This document shows positions 34,247 through 41,305 of a stretch of DNA of 64,000 nucleotides, piece after piece. The DNA comes from JAEUMY01 sp033764435. Its GTDB lineage: Bacteria > Pseudomonadota > Gammaproteobacteria > Burkholderiales > Usitatibacteraceae. The notes below the pieces were generated by a model. It did not search any database, was not told where the DNA came from, and was given only the letters and a program-made list of their open reading frames with translations. The stretch's first letter is position 1; each line of letters begins with the position of its first letter. A program made the translations under genes and the position numbers. The stretch spans positions 1-64,000 of the forward strand of contig JANRIX010000012.1 in the NCBI GenBank assembly GCA_033764435.1. Direction: 5' to 3'.

Positions 34247-34666
34247 GGTGATTCCTTGATGATGACGGCTTGCACCGTCCGCCCGACCTGGGTCGGGACT
34301 TTGTCTGGCGCGGGAGTCTTCCCGCGCCTGTCCGATTCAGCGCCGTTCTGCGTAGAAAGGCACAACCGGGACATGCAGGGTGCGCGCTGAGGTCGGCAAT
34401 CACCAGACAATTATTTAATTAATTGTCTTGACAATGAACCAGGCGAAGAGATGCTGCCCCTGTGCAGTCAGCGCCATTGAAAGATCGAAACCGATCGGGG
34501 GACATGATTGGAAACCCTGCCCTGCAACAGGGCGTCGACGACCGTCAGGACGGTCTCGCCAATCAAGGGCGGGTGGGCTTGGCCGCCCACCCGAAAAGTC
34601 ACGGCGCCTTCGCGTCGCATGTAAACCGCGCCGTCTGGATGTTGCCCAGACGTTCAGTCGAGCGGG
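34247..34666. other. Intergenic region upstream of the fasciclin gene
   Basis: 420 bp without a credible gene; the only open frames lack start signals and resemble no protein. It contains an AT-rich dyad at 34405-34428, described separately, within otherwise GC-rich DNA. Confidence 0.5.
34405..34428. promoter_or_regulatory. Operator-like dyad AGACAATTA-N6-TAATTGTCT
   Basis: Perfect 9-bp inverted repeat with a 6-bp AT-rich centre. A further TTGACAATG follows on the + strand (34428-34436). It lies about 160 bp upstream of the fasciclin ATG and could be a MarR- or TetR-type site overlapping its promoter. Confidence 0.5.
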
Positions 34667-36241
34667 TCAGCGCAAATTGATCTGGTAAACCGCCGTGGTG
34701 CCACTCACTTCATTGCCAACAATCAGCAGCGGCTGCCCATTGGGTGACTGCGCGGCCGGGACGATCACCAGGCCCTCGGGGCCCAGATCGCCCGTCGTGC
34801 CCGAACGGGTATTGAGGTATGTCGTGTAGACCGGTGCCGCCGGGTTGGTGATGTCATAAACCATCACGCCGCCGACCCGCTCGAGGCCGATGAAGGCAAA
34901 CGTCTTGTTGCCGAAGCGGGCGATCGCAAGGCCCTCAGGTTCCGGCCCTTTGTTGTCGCTGCGGTCATCCTGGGTGTTGTTCTCGTGGCCCGCGTTGAAG
35001 TTGACATTGGGCAGCCCAACCGTGCGGCGCTCGAGCTCCTCACCCGAGTCATACACCAGGGCACCTGCGGCAGTGAAGATGGAGAACGAGCGTCCGCCGA
35101 ATGCGTAAAGCTGGGTGTAGCCATTCGCGCCATTGCCCAGCGTGCGCGTCACCGTCAAGCGGCCCAGACGATCATTGGCCTTGCAGTCGCCGCCACACAC
35201 CGCAGTGGTGAATACGCTTGGGTCCAGAGTGAGTGCACTGACCCGGCTCTCCTCGGCGAACCCGGTGTAGTCGCGTGCATCGCCTTCGTTGGCCGTGACG
35301 ATGTAGGTGGTGCCACCCACGGTGTAGGACCCGATGGCATCGGGCTGGTACATGCCGAACACCGGCCAATTGCGGATATTGATGGCGTTGTCGCGATCGC
35401 TGGCATCGATGCCGTTGCCGGCCAGCGCATGATTCTTGTAGCCCAGCGGCAGCACGTCGGTGACACGGGCGCTGGCGATGTCGACCACCGCGATCGCATT
35501 GTTTTCCTGCAGCGACACGTAGGCAGTACGTCCATCCGGCGCCACGGTGATGTACTCGGGCTCGAAGTCCTGTGCGGCCGTGGCGTTGGGCCCGAAGATG
35601 CGGATGCCGCGCGTGCGAAGCGCTGCTTCCTGGCCGTTGTAGGCGCGGAAGTCCGCCGTGCGCACGACGGGGACCACCGGATTGGTCACATCGACAATGC
35701 TCACACTGCCCTCGGGGTCGATGGTGTAGGCGGCATTGGGCTCGCCCTCATTGGCCACCAGCACAGTGCGCCCGTCAGGCGTGAAGGTGAGCATGTCGGG
35801 CAATGCGCCCACTGTTGCGCTGCCCAGCAGGGTGAGATCGCTGGCGCGATACAAGGCGATTCGACCGGGGTCGGTCCGCACGGCAGATTCAATCGCCAGC
35901 GCCACCAGGCCGTTGGCGACCGCCACGCTGTTGACGCCAGCGCCAAGGATTGCGACGTTGATCGTGCCCACACGCGTTGGCGCGGCGGGGTTGCTGAGAT
36001 CCAGGACATCCACCGTGCCCTGCGCGCCGTTCACCACGAAAGCGCGCTTGCTGGCCGGATCAAAAGCGGGGATTTCGGCCGCGCCCACGCCGCCACCGGC
36101 AAAGCGGCCGAGAAGCGTGAGGTCCAGGGTCGTGGGCGTGACTTCGGTAATCGGCGCAGGTGACGGCGTATCGACATCGGCGCAGCTTGCGATGAACAGG
36201 GCGAACAAGGTAATGGCGGCAAGAGCGAGTGTTCTTTTCAT
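34667..36241 (-). CDS. Choice-of-anchor I beta-propeller lipoprotein
   Basis: 524-aa protein with a signal sequence and lipobox-like FIASC (Cys 20). The body is a beta-propeller with repeats such as VVNGAQGTVDVLDLSNPAAP, LTFTPDGRTVLVANEGEP, VSIVDVTNPVVPV, ITVAPDGRTAYVSLQENNAIAVVD and YIVTANEGDARDY. The C-terminal KGPEPEGLAIARFGNKTFAFIGLER and DLGPEGLVIVPAAQSPNGQPLLIVGNE are characteristic of 'choice-of-anchor I' proteins, often annotated as alkaline phosphatase-like. Their function is not settled; an envelope or surface role is likely. Monocistronic. Confidence 0.75.
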   Translation of the reverse strand: MKRTLALAAITLFALFIASCADVDTPSPAPITEVTPTTLDLTLLGRFAGGGVGAAEIPAFDPASKRAFVVNGAQGTVDVLDLSNPAAPTRVGTINVAILGAGVNSVAVANGLVALAIESAVRTDPGRIALYRASDLTLLGSATVGALPDMLTFTPDGRTVLVANEGEPNAAYTIDPEGSVSIVDVTNPVVPVVRTADFRAYNGQEAALRTRGIRIFGPNATAAQDFEPEYITVAPDGRTAYVSLQENNAIAVVDIASARVTDVLPLGYKNHALAGNGIDASDRDNAINIRNWPVFGMYQPDAIGSYTVGGTTYIVTANEGDARDYTGFAEESRVSALTLDPSVFTTAVCGGDCKANDRLGRLTVTRTLGNGANGYTQLYAFGGRSFSIFTAAGALVYDSGEELERRTVGLPNVNFNAGHENNTQDDRSDNKGPEPEGLAIARFGNKTFAFIGLERVGGVMVYDITNPAAPVYTTYLNTRSGTTGDLGPEGLVIVPAAQSPNGQPLLIVGNEVSGTTAVYQINLR

Positions 36242-36329
36242 GGCTCGTCAAAGTTGGAAGTGGACAACCTGCAAGCTTCGTCGCCGGATGTGTCAATGCC
36301 GTGACGGTCATGTGACAGTCACCTTGGCT

Positions 36330-36343
36330 TGCGAATATTCGCA
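36330..36343. repeat. TGCGAATATTCGCA palindrome, copy 10
   Basis: Exact intergenic 14-mer, 88 bp upstream of the lipoprotein ATG and 25 bp from the terminator of the formate dehydrogenase operon. Confidence 0.95.
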
Positions 36344-36367
36344 ACTGACCAAATTCCGCCACGCAAG

Positions 36368-36403
36368 AATGACAAAGGCCGGCATGCGCCGGCCTTTGTC
36401 ATT
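36368..36403. terminator. Hairpin terminator after the formate dehydrogenase operon
   Basis: Perfect 16-bp inverted repeat (arms 36368-36383 and 36388-36403; core AAAGGCCGGC) with a 4-nt loop, 14 bp after the fdsA stop in its direction of transcription. There is only a weak T tract. Confidence 0.75.
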
Positions 36404-36417
36404 GATGCTTGCGGCAT

Positions 36418-39276
36418 TCACTCGGCCGCTTGTGCTTCCTTGCCCGGTATGAATGCCAGTCCCCCGCCATAGCTGGAAATGGTTTCCGGCTGGCCACCCT
36501 TCTCCACCTTCACCGCGCAGTACTTCAACTCCGCGATCTTGCCAAACGGATCGAGCGCGGGGTTGGTGAGCATGTTGGCTGCAGCTTCGTAGAAGGCGAA
36601 GGGAATGAACACCGAACCCCGTGGCGTGCCTTCATCCGCACGGGCGGTGAGCGAAATCCTGCCGCGACGCGACGCAACAGTGAGCGTGTCGCCAGGCAGC
36701 ACGCCGATCTGATCCAGATCCAGCGGATGCAGCGACGCCACGGCTTGCGGCTCGATGGCATCGAGCACCGACGCGCGACGGGTCATGGAACCCGTGTGCC
36801 AGTGCTCCAACTGACGGCCGGTGATGAGCACGAAGGGATACTCGACATCGGGCCGCTCGTTGGCGGGAATGATGTCGGCGGGAACAAACTTCGCCTTGCC
36901 CGTGGGCGTGGGGAAGCTGTCCACGAACACGACCGGCTGGCCGGGATCGTTGTCGTCCTTGCAGGGGTACGTGACCGAGGACTCGTTCTCCAGGCGCTCC
37001 CAGGAGATGCCGGCCATGGAACCCATGGCCTGGCGCATTTCGGCATGAACCGCGCGGGCGCCGCTCTCCGGGCCTTCGTAGTTCCAGTTCAGGCCGAGAC
37101 GCTTGGCGAGCTGCTGGATGATCCAGAGATCCTGGCGCGCATCACCCGGCAGGTCGAGCGCGCGGCGGCCCAGTTGCACCATGCGGTCGGTGTTGGTGAC
37201 GGTCCCCATCTTCTCCGGCCATGCGGAGGCGGGCAGCACCACGTCGGCGAGGTACGCGGTTTCAGTCAGGAAGATGTCCTGCACCACCAGCATGTCGAGA
37301 TTGGCGAGACCTTCGCGCGCGTGATGCGCATTGGGGTCGGACATGGCCGGGTTCTCGCCCATGACGTACATGCCCTTGATCCTGCCGTCGCAGGCCGCAT
37401 CCATGATTTCCACCACGGTGAGGCCGGGCTTGTCGTCGAGCTTGGTGTTCCAGAGTTTCTCGAAGCGCGCCTGGTTCTCGGGCACATCCACGCGCTTGTA
37501 GTCGGGATACATCATCGGGATGAGGCCCGCGTCGGAGGCGCCCTGCACATTGTTCTGTCCGCGCAGCGGATGCAGGCCGGAGCCGGGCTTGCCGATCTGT
37601 CCGGTCATGAGTGTCAGCGCAATGAGGCAGCGGGCGTTGTCGGTGCCATGCACGTGCTGGCTGATGCCCATGCCCCAAAGGATCATGGAGGCCTTGCTCG
37701 TGGCATAGGCCCGCGCAACTTCGCGCAGGGTCTCGGCCGGGATGCCGCAGATGGGCGCCATCTTCTCCGGGCTGTAGTCCTTCGCGTTTTCCTTGAGGGC
37801 CTCGTAGTTGGCGGTGCGCTCGCGGATGAAGGTCTCGTCGACCAGGCCTTCCTCGATGATGGTGTGGATCATCGCGTTCAGCAGGGCGACATCGGTGTCG
37901 GCATTGAACTGCAGGTTGCGCCAGGCGTGGCGCGAGATGTCGGTTTTGCGCGGGTCGGCGACGATGAGCTTGGCGCCGCGCTTGGCGGCGTTCTTCATCC
38001 ACGTCGCAGCGACCGGATGGTTGGCGGTCGGGTTGGAGCCGATGAGGAAAATCACCTCGGCCTTCGCAACGTCCGACACCTGGTTGGACACGGCACCCGA
38101 CCCCACGCCTTCCAGCAGCGCGGCCACGGACGACGCGTGACAGAGTCGCGTGCAGTGATCGACGTTGTTGGTGCCAAATCCGGTGCGCACCAGTTTCTGG
38201 AAGAGATAGGCTTCTTCGTTGCTGCCCTTGGCGGAACCGAAACCGGCGAGTGCGTTCTTGCCTTTGGTATCGCGAATATTCGCAAGAGCTCTGCCGGCGA
38301 GATCCAGCGCTTCGTCCCAGGTGGCTTCGCGGAAGACTTCCTGCCAGTTGTCCGGATCCAGTCTGAAGTCAGCGTTCTTGGGGGCGCCAGGCTTGCGGAT
38401 GAGCGGCTTGGTCAGGCGTTGGCGATGATGTGCGTAGTCGAAGCCATAGCGGCCCTTCACGCACAGGCGATTGTGATTGGCCGGACCATCGCGACCCTCG
38501 ACGCGGATGATCTGCGCCTGCCCTGAGCCTGTCGAAGGGTCCTTCACGTGATACGTGAGCAGACAGCCGACACCGCAGTAGGGACACACGGAATCGACAG
38601 TCCTGTCGGCCTTGGTGAGGTACGCCTCCTTGGCCGGGGCCAGCGCGCCGGTGGGGCAGGCCTGCACGCATTCGCCGCAGGCTACACAGGTCGACTCGCC
38701 CATCGGGTCGTCGAAGTCGAACACGATCTTGGAGTGATGGCCGCGATTCGCATAGCCGATCACATCATTGACCTGCTCCTCGCGGCAGGCGCGCACACAG
38801 CGCGTGCACTGGATGCAGGCATCGAGATTGACCGACATCGCGGGATGCGAGAAGTCGGGATTCGGTTGCAGGCGCGGCGCGAAGCGCGATTCGGTCACGC
38901 CGAGCTTGTCCGCCCACTTGAGCAACTCGTTGCCTTCCGGCTTGTAGTTCATCGGCGGTGCATCGGCCTTCAGCAGTTCCAGCACCATCTTCTGCGAGTG
39001 CTGCACACGCTCGCTTTGCGTCACCACTTCCATGCCGTTCTTCGCGTTGCGGCAGCAAGATGGGGCCAGCACGCGCTCGCCCTTGATCTCCACGACACAC
39101 GCGCGGCAGTTGCCGTCCGGACGATAGCCGGGCTTGTAGCAGAGGTGCGGAATCTCGACGCCGTTTTCCGTGGCGATGTCGATGATGGTCTGGTCAGCAT
39201 AGCCGCGCACGGTCTTGCCGTCGAGCGTGAACTCGATTTCCTCAGCACGAATCACAGGTTCGTTCATCAGGTTCAT
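36418..39276 (-). CDS. fdsA: NAD-dependent formate dehydrogenase alpha subunit
   Basis: 952-aa molybdenum (bis-MGD) subunit that oxidises formate to CO2. I start at the ATG at 39276 because AAGGAG lies 7 bp upstream. Domains in order: a [2Fe-2S] domain (C46, C57, C60, C74), a His/Cys cluster segment, two [4Fe-4S] clusters (C154/157/160/164; C197/200/203/207), the Mo4Fe4S cluster (C231/234/238/272), and the catalytic domain with TRLCHASS (C379 as Mo ligand, H380 as proton relay). This matches soluble FdsA of Cupriavidus and Rhodobacter. Residues 247-254 (PSTGSGQA) look like an in-frame repeat insertion. It follows the fused diaphorase subunit by 101 bp. Likely needs FdsC/FdsD-type maturation factors, not found here. 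Confidence 0.95.
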   Translation of the reverse strand: MNLMNEPVIRAEEIEFTLDGKTVRGYADQTIIDIATENGVEIPHLCYKPGYRPDGNCRACVVEIKGERVLAPSCCRNAKNGMEVVTQSERVQHSQKMVLELLKADAPPMNYKPEGNELLKWADKLGVTESRFAPRLQPNPDFSHPAMSVNLDACIQCTRCVRACREEQVNDVIGYANRGHHSKIVFDFDDPMGESTCVACGECVQACPTGALAPAKEAYLTKADRTVDSVCPYCGVGCLLTYHVKDPSTGSGQAQIIRVEGRDGPANHNRLCVKGRYGFDYAHHRQRLTKPLIRKPGAPKNADFRLDPDNWQEVFREATWDEALDLAGRALANIRDTKGKNALAGFGSAKGSNEEAYLFQKLVRTGFGTNNVDHCTRLCHASSVAALLEGVGSGAVSNQVSDVAKAEVIFLIGSNPTANHPVAATWMKNAAKRGAKLIVADPRKTDISRHAWRNLQFNADTDVALLNAMIHTIIEEGLVDETFIRERTANYEALKENAKDYSPEKMAPICGIPAETLREVARAYATSKASMILWGMGISQHVHGTDNARCLIALTLMTGQIGKPGSGLHPLRGQNNVQGASDAGLIPMMYPDYKRVDVPENQARFEKLWNTKLDDKPGLTVVEIMDAACDGRIKGMYVMGENPAMSDPNAHHAREGLANLDMLVVQDIFLTETAYLADVVLPASAWPEKMGTVTNTDRMVQLGRRALDLPGDARQDLWIIQQLAKRLGLNWNYEGPESGARAVHAEMRQAMGSMAGISWERLENESSVTYPCKDDNDPGQPVVFVDSFPTPTGKAKFVPADIIPANERPDVEYPFVLITGRQLEHWHTGSMTRRASVLDAIEPQAVASLHPLDLDQIGVLPGDTLTVASRRGRISLTARADEGTPRGSVFIPFAFYEAAANMLTNPALDPFGKIAELKYCAVKVEKGGQPETISSYGGGLAFIPGKEAQAAE
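38271..38284. repeat. Palindrome core GCGAATATTCGC, copy 11
   Basis: CGCGAATATTCGCA in fdsA, encoding LANIRD at residues 331-336, in a surface helix just before the catalytic domain. Confidence 0.95.
38515..38538 (-). repeat. In-frame dispersed-repeat insertion in fdsA
   Basis: The 24 bp encode PSTGSGQA and contain CCTTCGACAGGCTCAGG, a GC-rich dispersed repeat that I recognise from many proteobacterial genomes in spacers and occasionally in genes. It sits between the strand LLTYHVKD and QIIRVEGRDG, a beta-turn where extra residues would be tolerated. Confidence 0.7.
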
Positions 39277-39295
39277 TGTGTTGCTCCTTCGGAGC

Positions 39296-39381
39296 GTGAC
39301 GGGTGACGCGTGACAGGTGACGGGGAGAAAGTGCAATCAATCACTGATTCAACTCGTCACACGTCACGTGTCACATGTCAC
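39296..39381. repeat. Two facing arrays of 7-bp GTGAC/GTCAC repeats
   Basis: Four GTGAC units at exact 7-bp spacing (39296, 39303, 39310, 39317) face four GTCAC units at the same spacing (39356, 39363, 39370, 39377), separated by 34 bp. The last unit overlaps the fdsGB stop codon. The transcript between fdsGB and fdsA could fold into a long hairpin. Confidence 0.8.
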
Positions 39382-41099
39382 AGAATTTCATGCGAAAAAT
39401 GCTTCACCACGCAGCGAATAGGATTGGGGGCTGCCTGACCCAGGCCGCAAATCGATGCATCGACCATGGCCTGCGAGAGCTCTTCCAGGAGACCGGTGTT
39501 CCACTTCGATTGTTCCAGCAACTTCACGGCCTTCTCGGTGCCGACGCGGCAGGGTGTGCACTGGCCGCAGCTTTCATCCTCGAAGAATTTCATCAGGTTC
39601 AGCGCCGCATCGCGCGCCTTGTCTTGATTCGACAGGATCACCACCGCGGCCGAGCCGATGAAGCAGCCATGCGGTTGCAGCGTGTCAAAGTCCAGCGGGA
39701 TATCGCCCATCGAGGCGGGCAGGATGCCGCCCGATGCACCACCGGGCAGATAGGCATAGAACTCGTGGCCATCGACCATGCCGCCGCAGTATTCGGCGAT
39801 CAGCTCTTTCACCGTGATGCCGGCAGGGGCCAGGTGCACGCCGGGTTTCTTCACGCGGCCGGAGACGGAGAAAGAACGCAAGCCCTTGCGGCCGTGGCGG
39901 CCATGTCCCGCGAACCAGTCGGCGCCCTTCTCCAGAATCTCGCGCACCCAGAAGAGCGTTTCCATGTTGTGTTCCAGCGTGGGCCGGCCAAACAGGCCGA
40001 CTTGCGCCACATACGGCGGACGCAGTCGCGGCATGCCGCGCTTGCCCTCGATGGATTCGATCATCGCGGACTCTTCGCCGCAGATGTAGGCGCCGGCCCC
40101 GCGGCGGAGGTGAATGTTGGGGAGCTTGGCGGGAGGATTGGCTTTCAGCGCAGCCAGCTCCTTCTCCAGCATCACGCGGCAGGCGTGATACTCGTCGCGA
40201 AGGTAGACGTAGATGTCCTCGATGCCCACGGCCCACGCGGCGATGAGCATGCCTTCGAGGAAGCGATGCGGATCGCGTTCCAGAAAGTGACGATCCTTGA
40301 ACGTGCCCGGCTCGCCTTCGTCGATGTTGACCGCCATGAGTCGCGGCCCGGCTTCGGCGCGCACGATCTTCCACTTGCGCCCGACGGGGAAGCCCGCGCC
40401 ACCGAGACCGCGCAGCGCCGAGTTCTCCATGGTCGTGATGACATCGTCGACCTTGCGCGTCCCGTTCAGGCAATCGAGCCAGGTCTGGTAACCGCCGGAC
40501 TGGCGATAGCTCGCATAGTTGATGTGCTGGGGAACGGCGCTGGTGATCGGCGGCGCCTTGACCTGTTCCTGCTGGATGGCGACCGACACGTTCTCCACCG
40601 TAGCATGGCCGAACGCGTTGTGACCCACGCACACAGCAGGTGCCTCGGCGCAGCGGCCGATGCAGGGTGCGGCGATCACGCGAATATTCGCATTGCCGCC
40701 CAGCACTTCAGTCAAACGCGAGAGCAGCTTGTCGGCGCCCGCCATCTGGCAGGACAGCGTCTCGCAGACGCGCACCGTCAAGGCCGCCGGTGCCGTCTCG
40801 CCTTCCTTCACCACATCGAAGTGGTGATAGAACGTGGCGACTTCATAGACCTCGGTCTGGCCCATCTTCATCTCGGCGGCGAGTGCCGCGAGATGCGCGG
40901 CCGACAGGTGGCCGTAGGCGTCCTGGATCTTGTGCAGAAATTCGATCAGCAGATCGGCGCGGCGCGGGCTGTCACCCAGGAGGGCAACGACTTCGGCGCG
41001 GGCCTTGGGGTCCACGGCGCGGCCCTTCAACTGGGCACGCGGTTTCCGCAGGATCTTGTCGACCGGAATGGTGACGGTATTGGGGACGCGGTCGTTCAT
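39378..41099 (-). CDS. Formate dehydrogenase FdsG-FdsB fusion (diaphorase subunit)
   Basis: 573-aa fusion of a NuoE/FdsG-like [2Fe-2S] domain (about 1-170; C112, C117, C146, C150) and a NuoF/FdsB-like flavoprotein (about 190-573). The latter has the FMN/NAD site RGLGGAGFPVGRKW (about 230-243), the NAD loop GEPGTFKDRHF, GAGAYICGEESA, and the [4Fe-4S] set C511, C514, C517, C551. It passes electrons from FdsA to NAD+. Classical fds operons have separate fdsG and fdsB; here they are fused. It is first in the operon, 206 bp downstream of the fadH gene end. One palindrome encodes NANIRVI between the [2Fe-2S] ligands. Confidence 0.9.
   Translation of the reverse strand: MNDRVPNTVTIPVDKILRKPRAQLKGRAVDPKARAEVVALLGDSPRRADLLIEFLHKIQDAYGHLSAAHLAALAAEMKMGQTEVYEVATFYHHFDVVKEGETAPAALTVRVCETLSCQMAGADKLLSRLTEVLGGNANIRVIAAPCIGRCAEAPAVCVGHNAFGHATVENVSVAIQQEQVKAPPITSAVPQHINYASYRQSGGYQTWLDCLNGTRKVDDVITTMENSALRGLGGAGFPVGRKWKIVRAEAGPRLMAVNIDEGEPGTFKDRHFLERDPHRFLEGMLIAAWAVGIEDIYVYLRDEYHACRVMLEKELAALKANPPAKLPNIHLRRGAGAYICGEESAMIESIEGKRGMPRLRPPYVAQVGLFGRPTLEHNMETLFWVREILEKGADWFAGHGRHGRKGLRSFSVSGRVKKPGVHLAPAGITVKELIAEYCGGMVDGHEFYAYLPGGASGGILPASMGDIPLDFDTLQPHGCFIGSAAVVILSNQDKARDAALNLMKFFEDESCGQCTPCRVGTEKAVKLLEQSKWNTGLLEELSQAMVDASICGLGQAAPNPIRCVVKHFSHEIL
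40679..40692. repeat. Palindrome core GCGAATATTCGC, copy 12
   Basis: CGCGAATATTCGCA in the FdsG part of the fusion, encoding NANIRV between C117 and C146. Confidence 0.95.
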
Positions 41100-41305
41100 G
41101 CTCTCTCCGATGGCAGTCCGGGAACGTGGGCTCCTGGTGCCGAGCGTCGACCGGATTAGCTGCCTGCCGTGCTGGTGGGGCTGTTCATCACAGCTTTCTC
41201 ATGGTGCCACTCTAGCGGATGGGCGGCAAAGTCCCTTTGACTCCCGTCAATTGGCACTCGGGTCAAGCGGTCCGGGGGCGTCCCGGCGGGCCCCAGGGTG
41301 CAGTC

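Noticed and set aside
36409..38526. 705-codon open frame antisense to fdsA
   Set aside because: The opposite strand encodes an unmistakable formate dehydrogenase with all metal ligands. Long antisense frames are expected in GC-rich coding DNA, and the translation has no recognisable domain.
39296..39381. CRISPR array at the GTGAC/GTCAC repeats
   Set aside because: Units are 5 bp at 7-bp spacing in two opposite orientations, with no spacers of CRISPR length and no cas genes.
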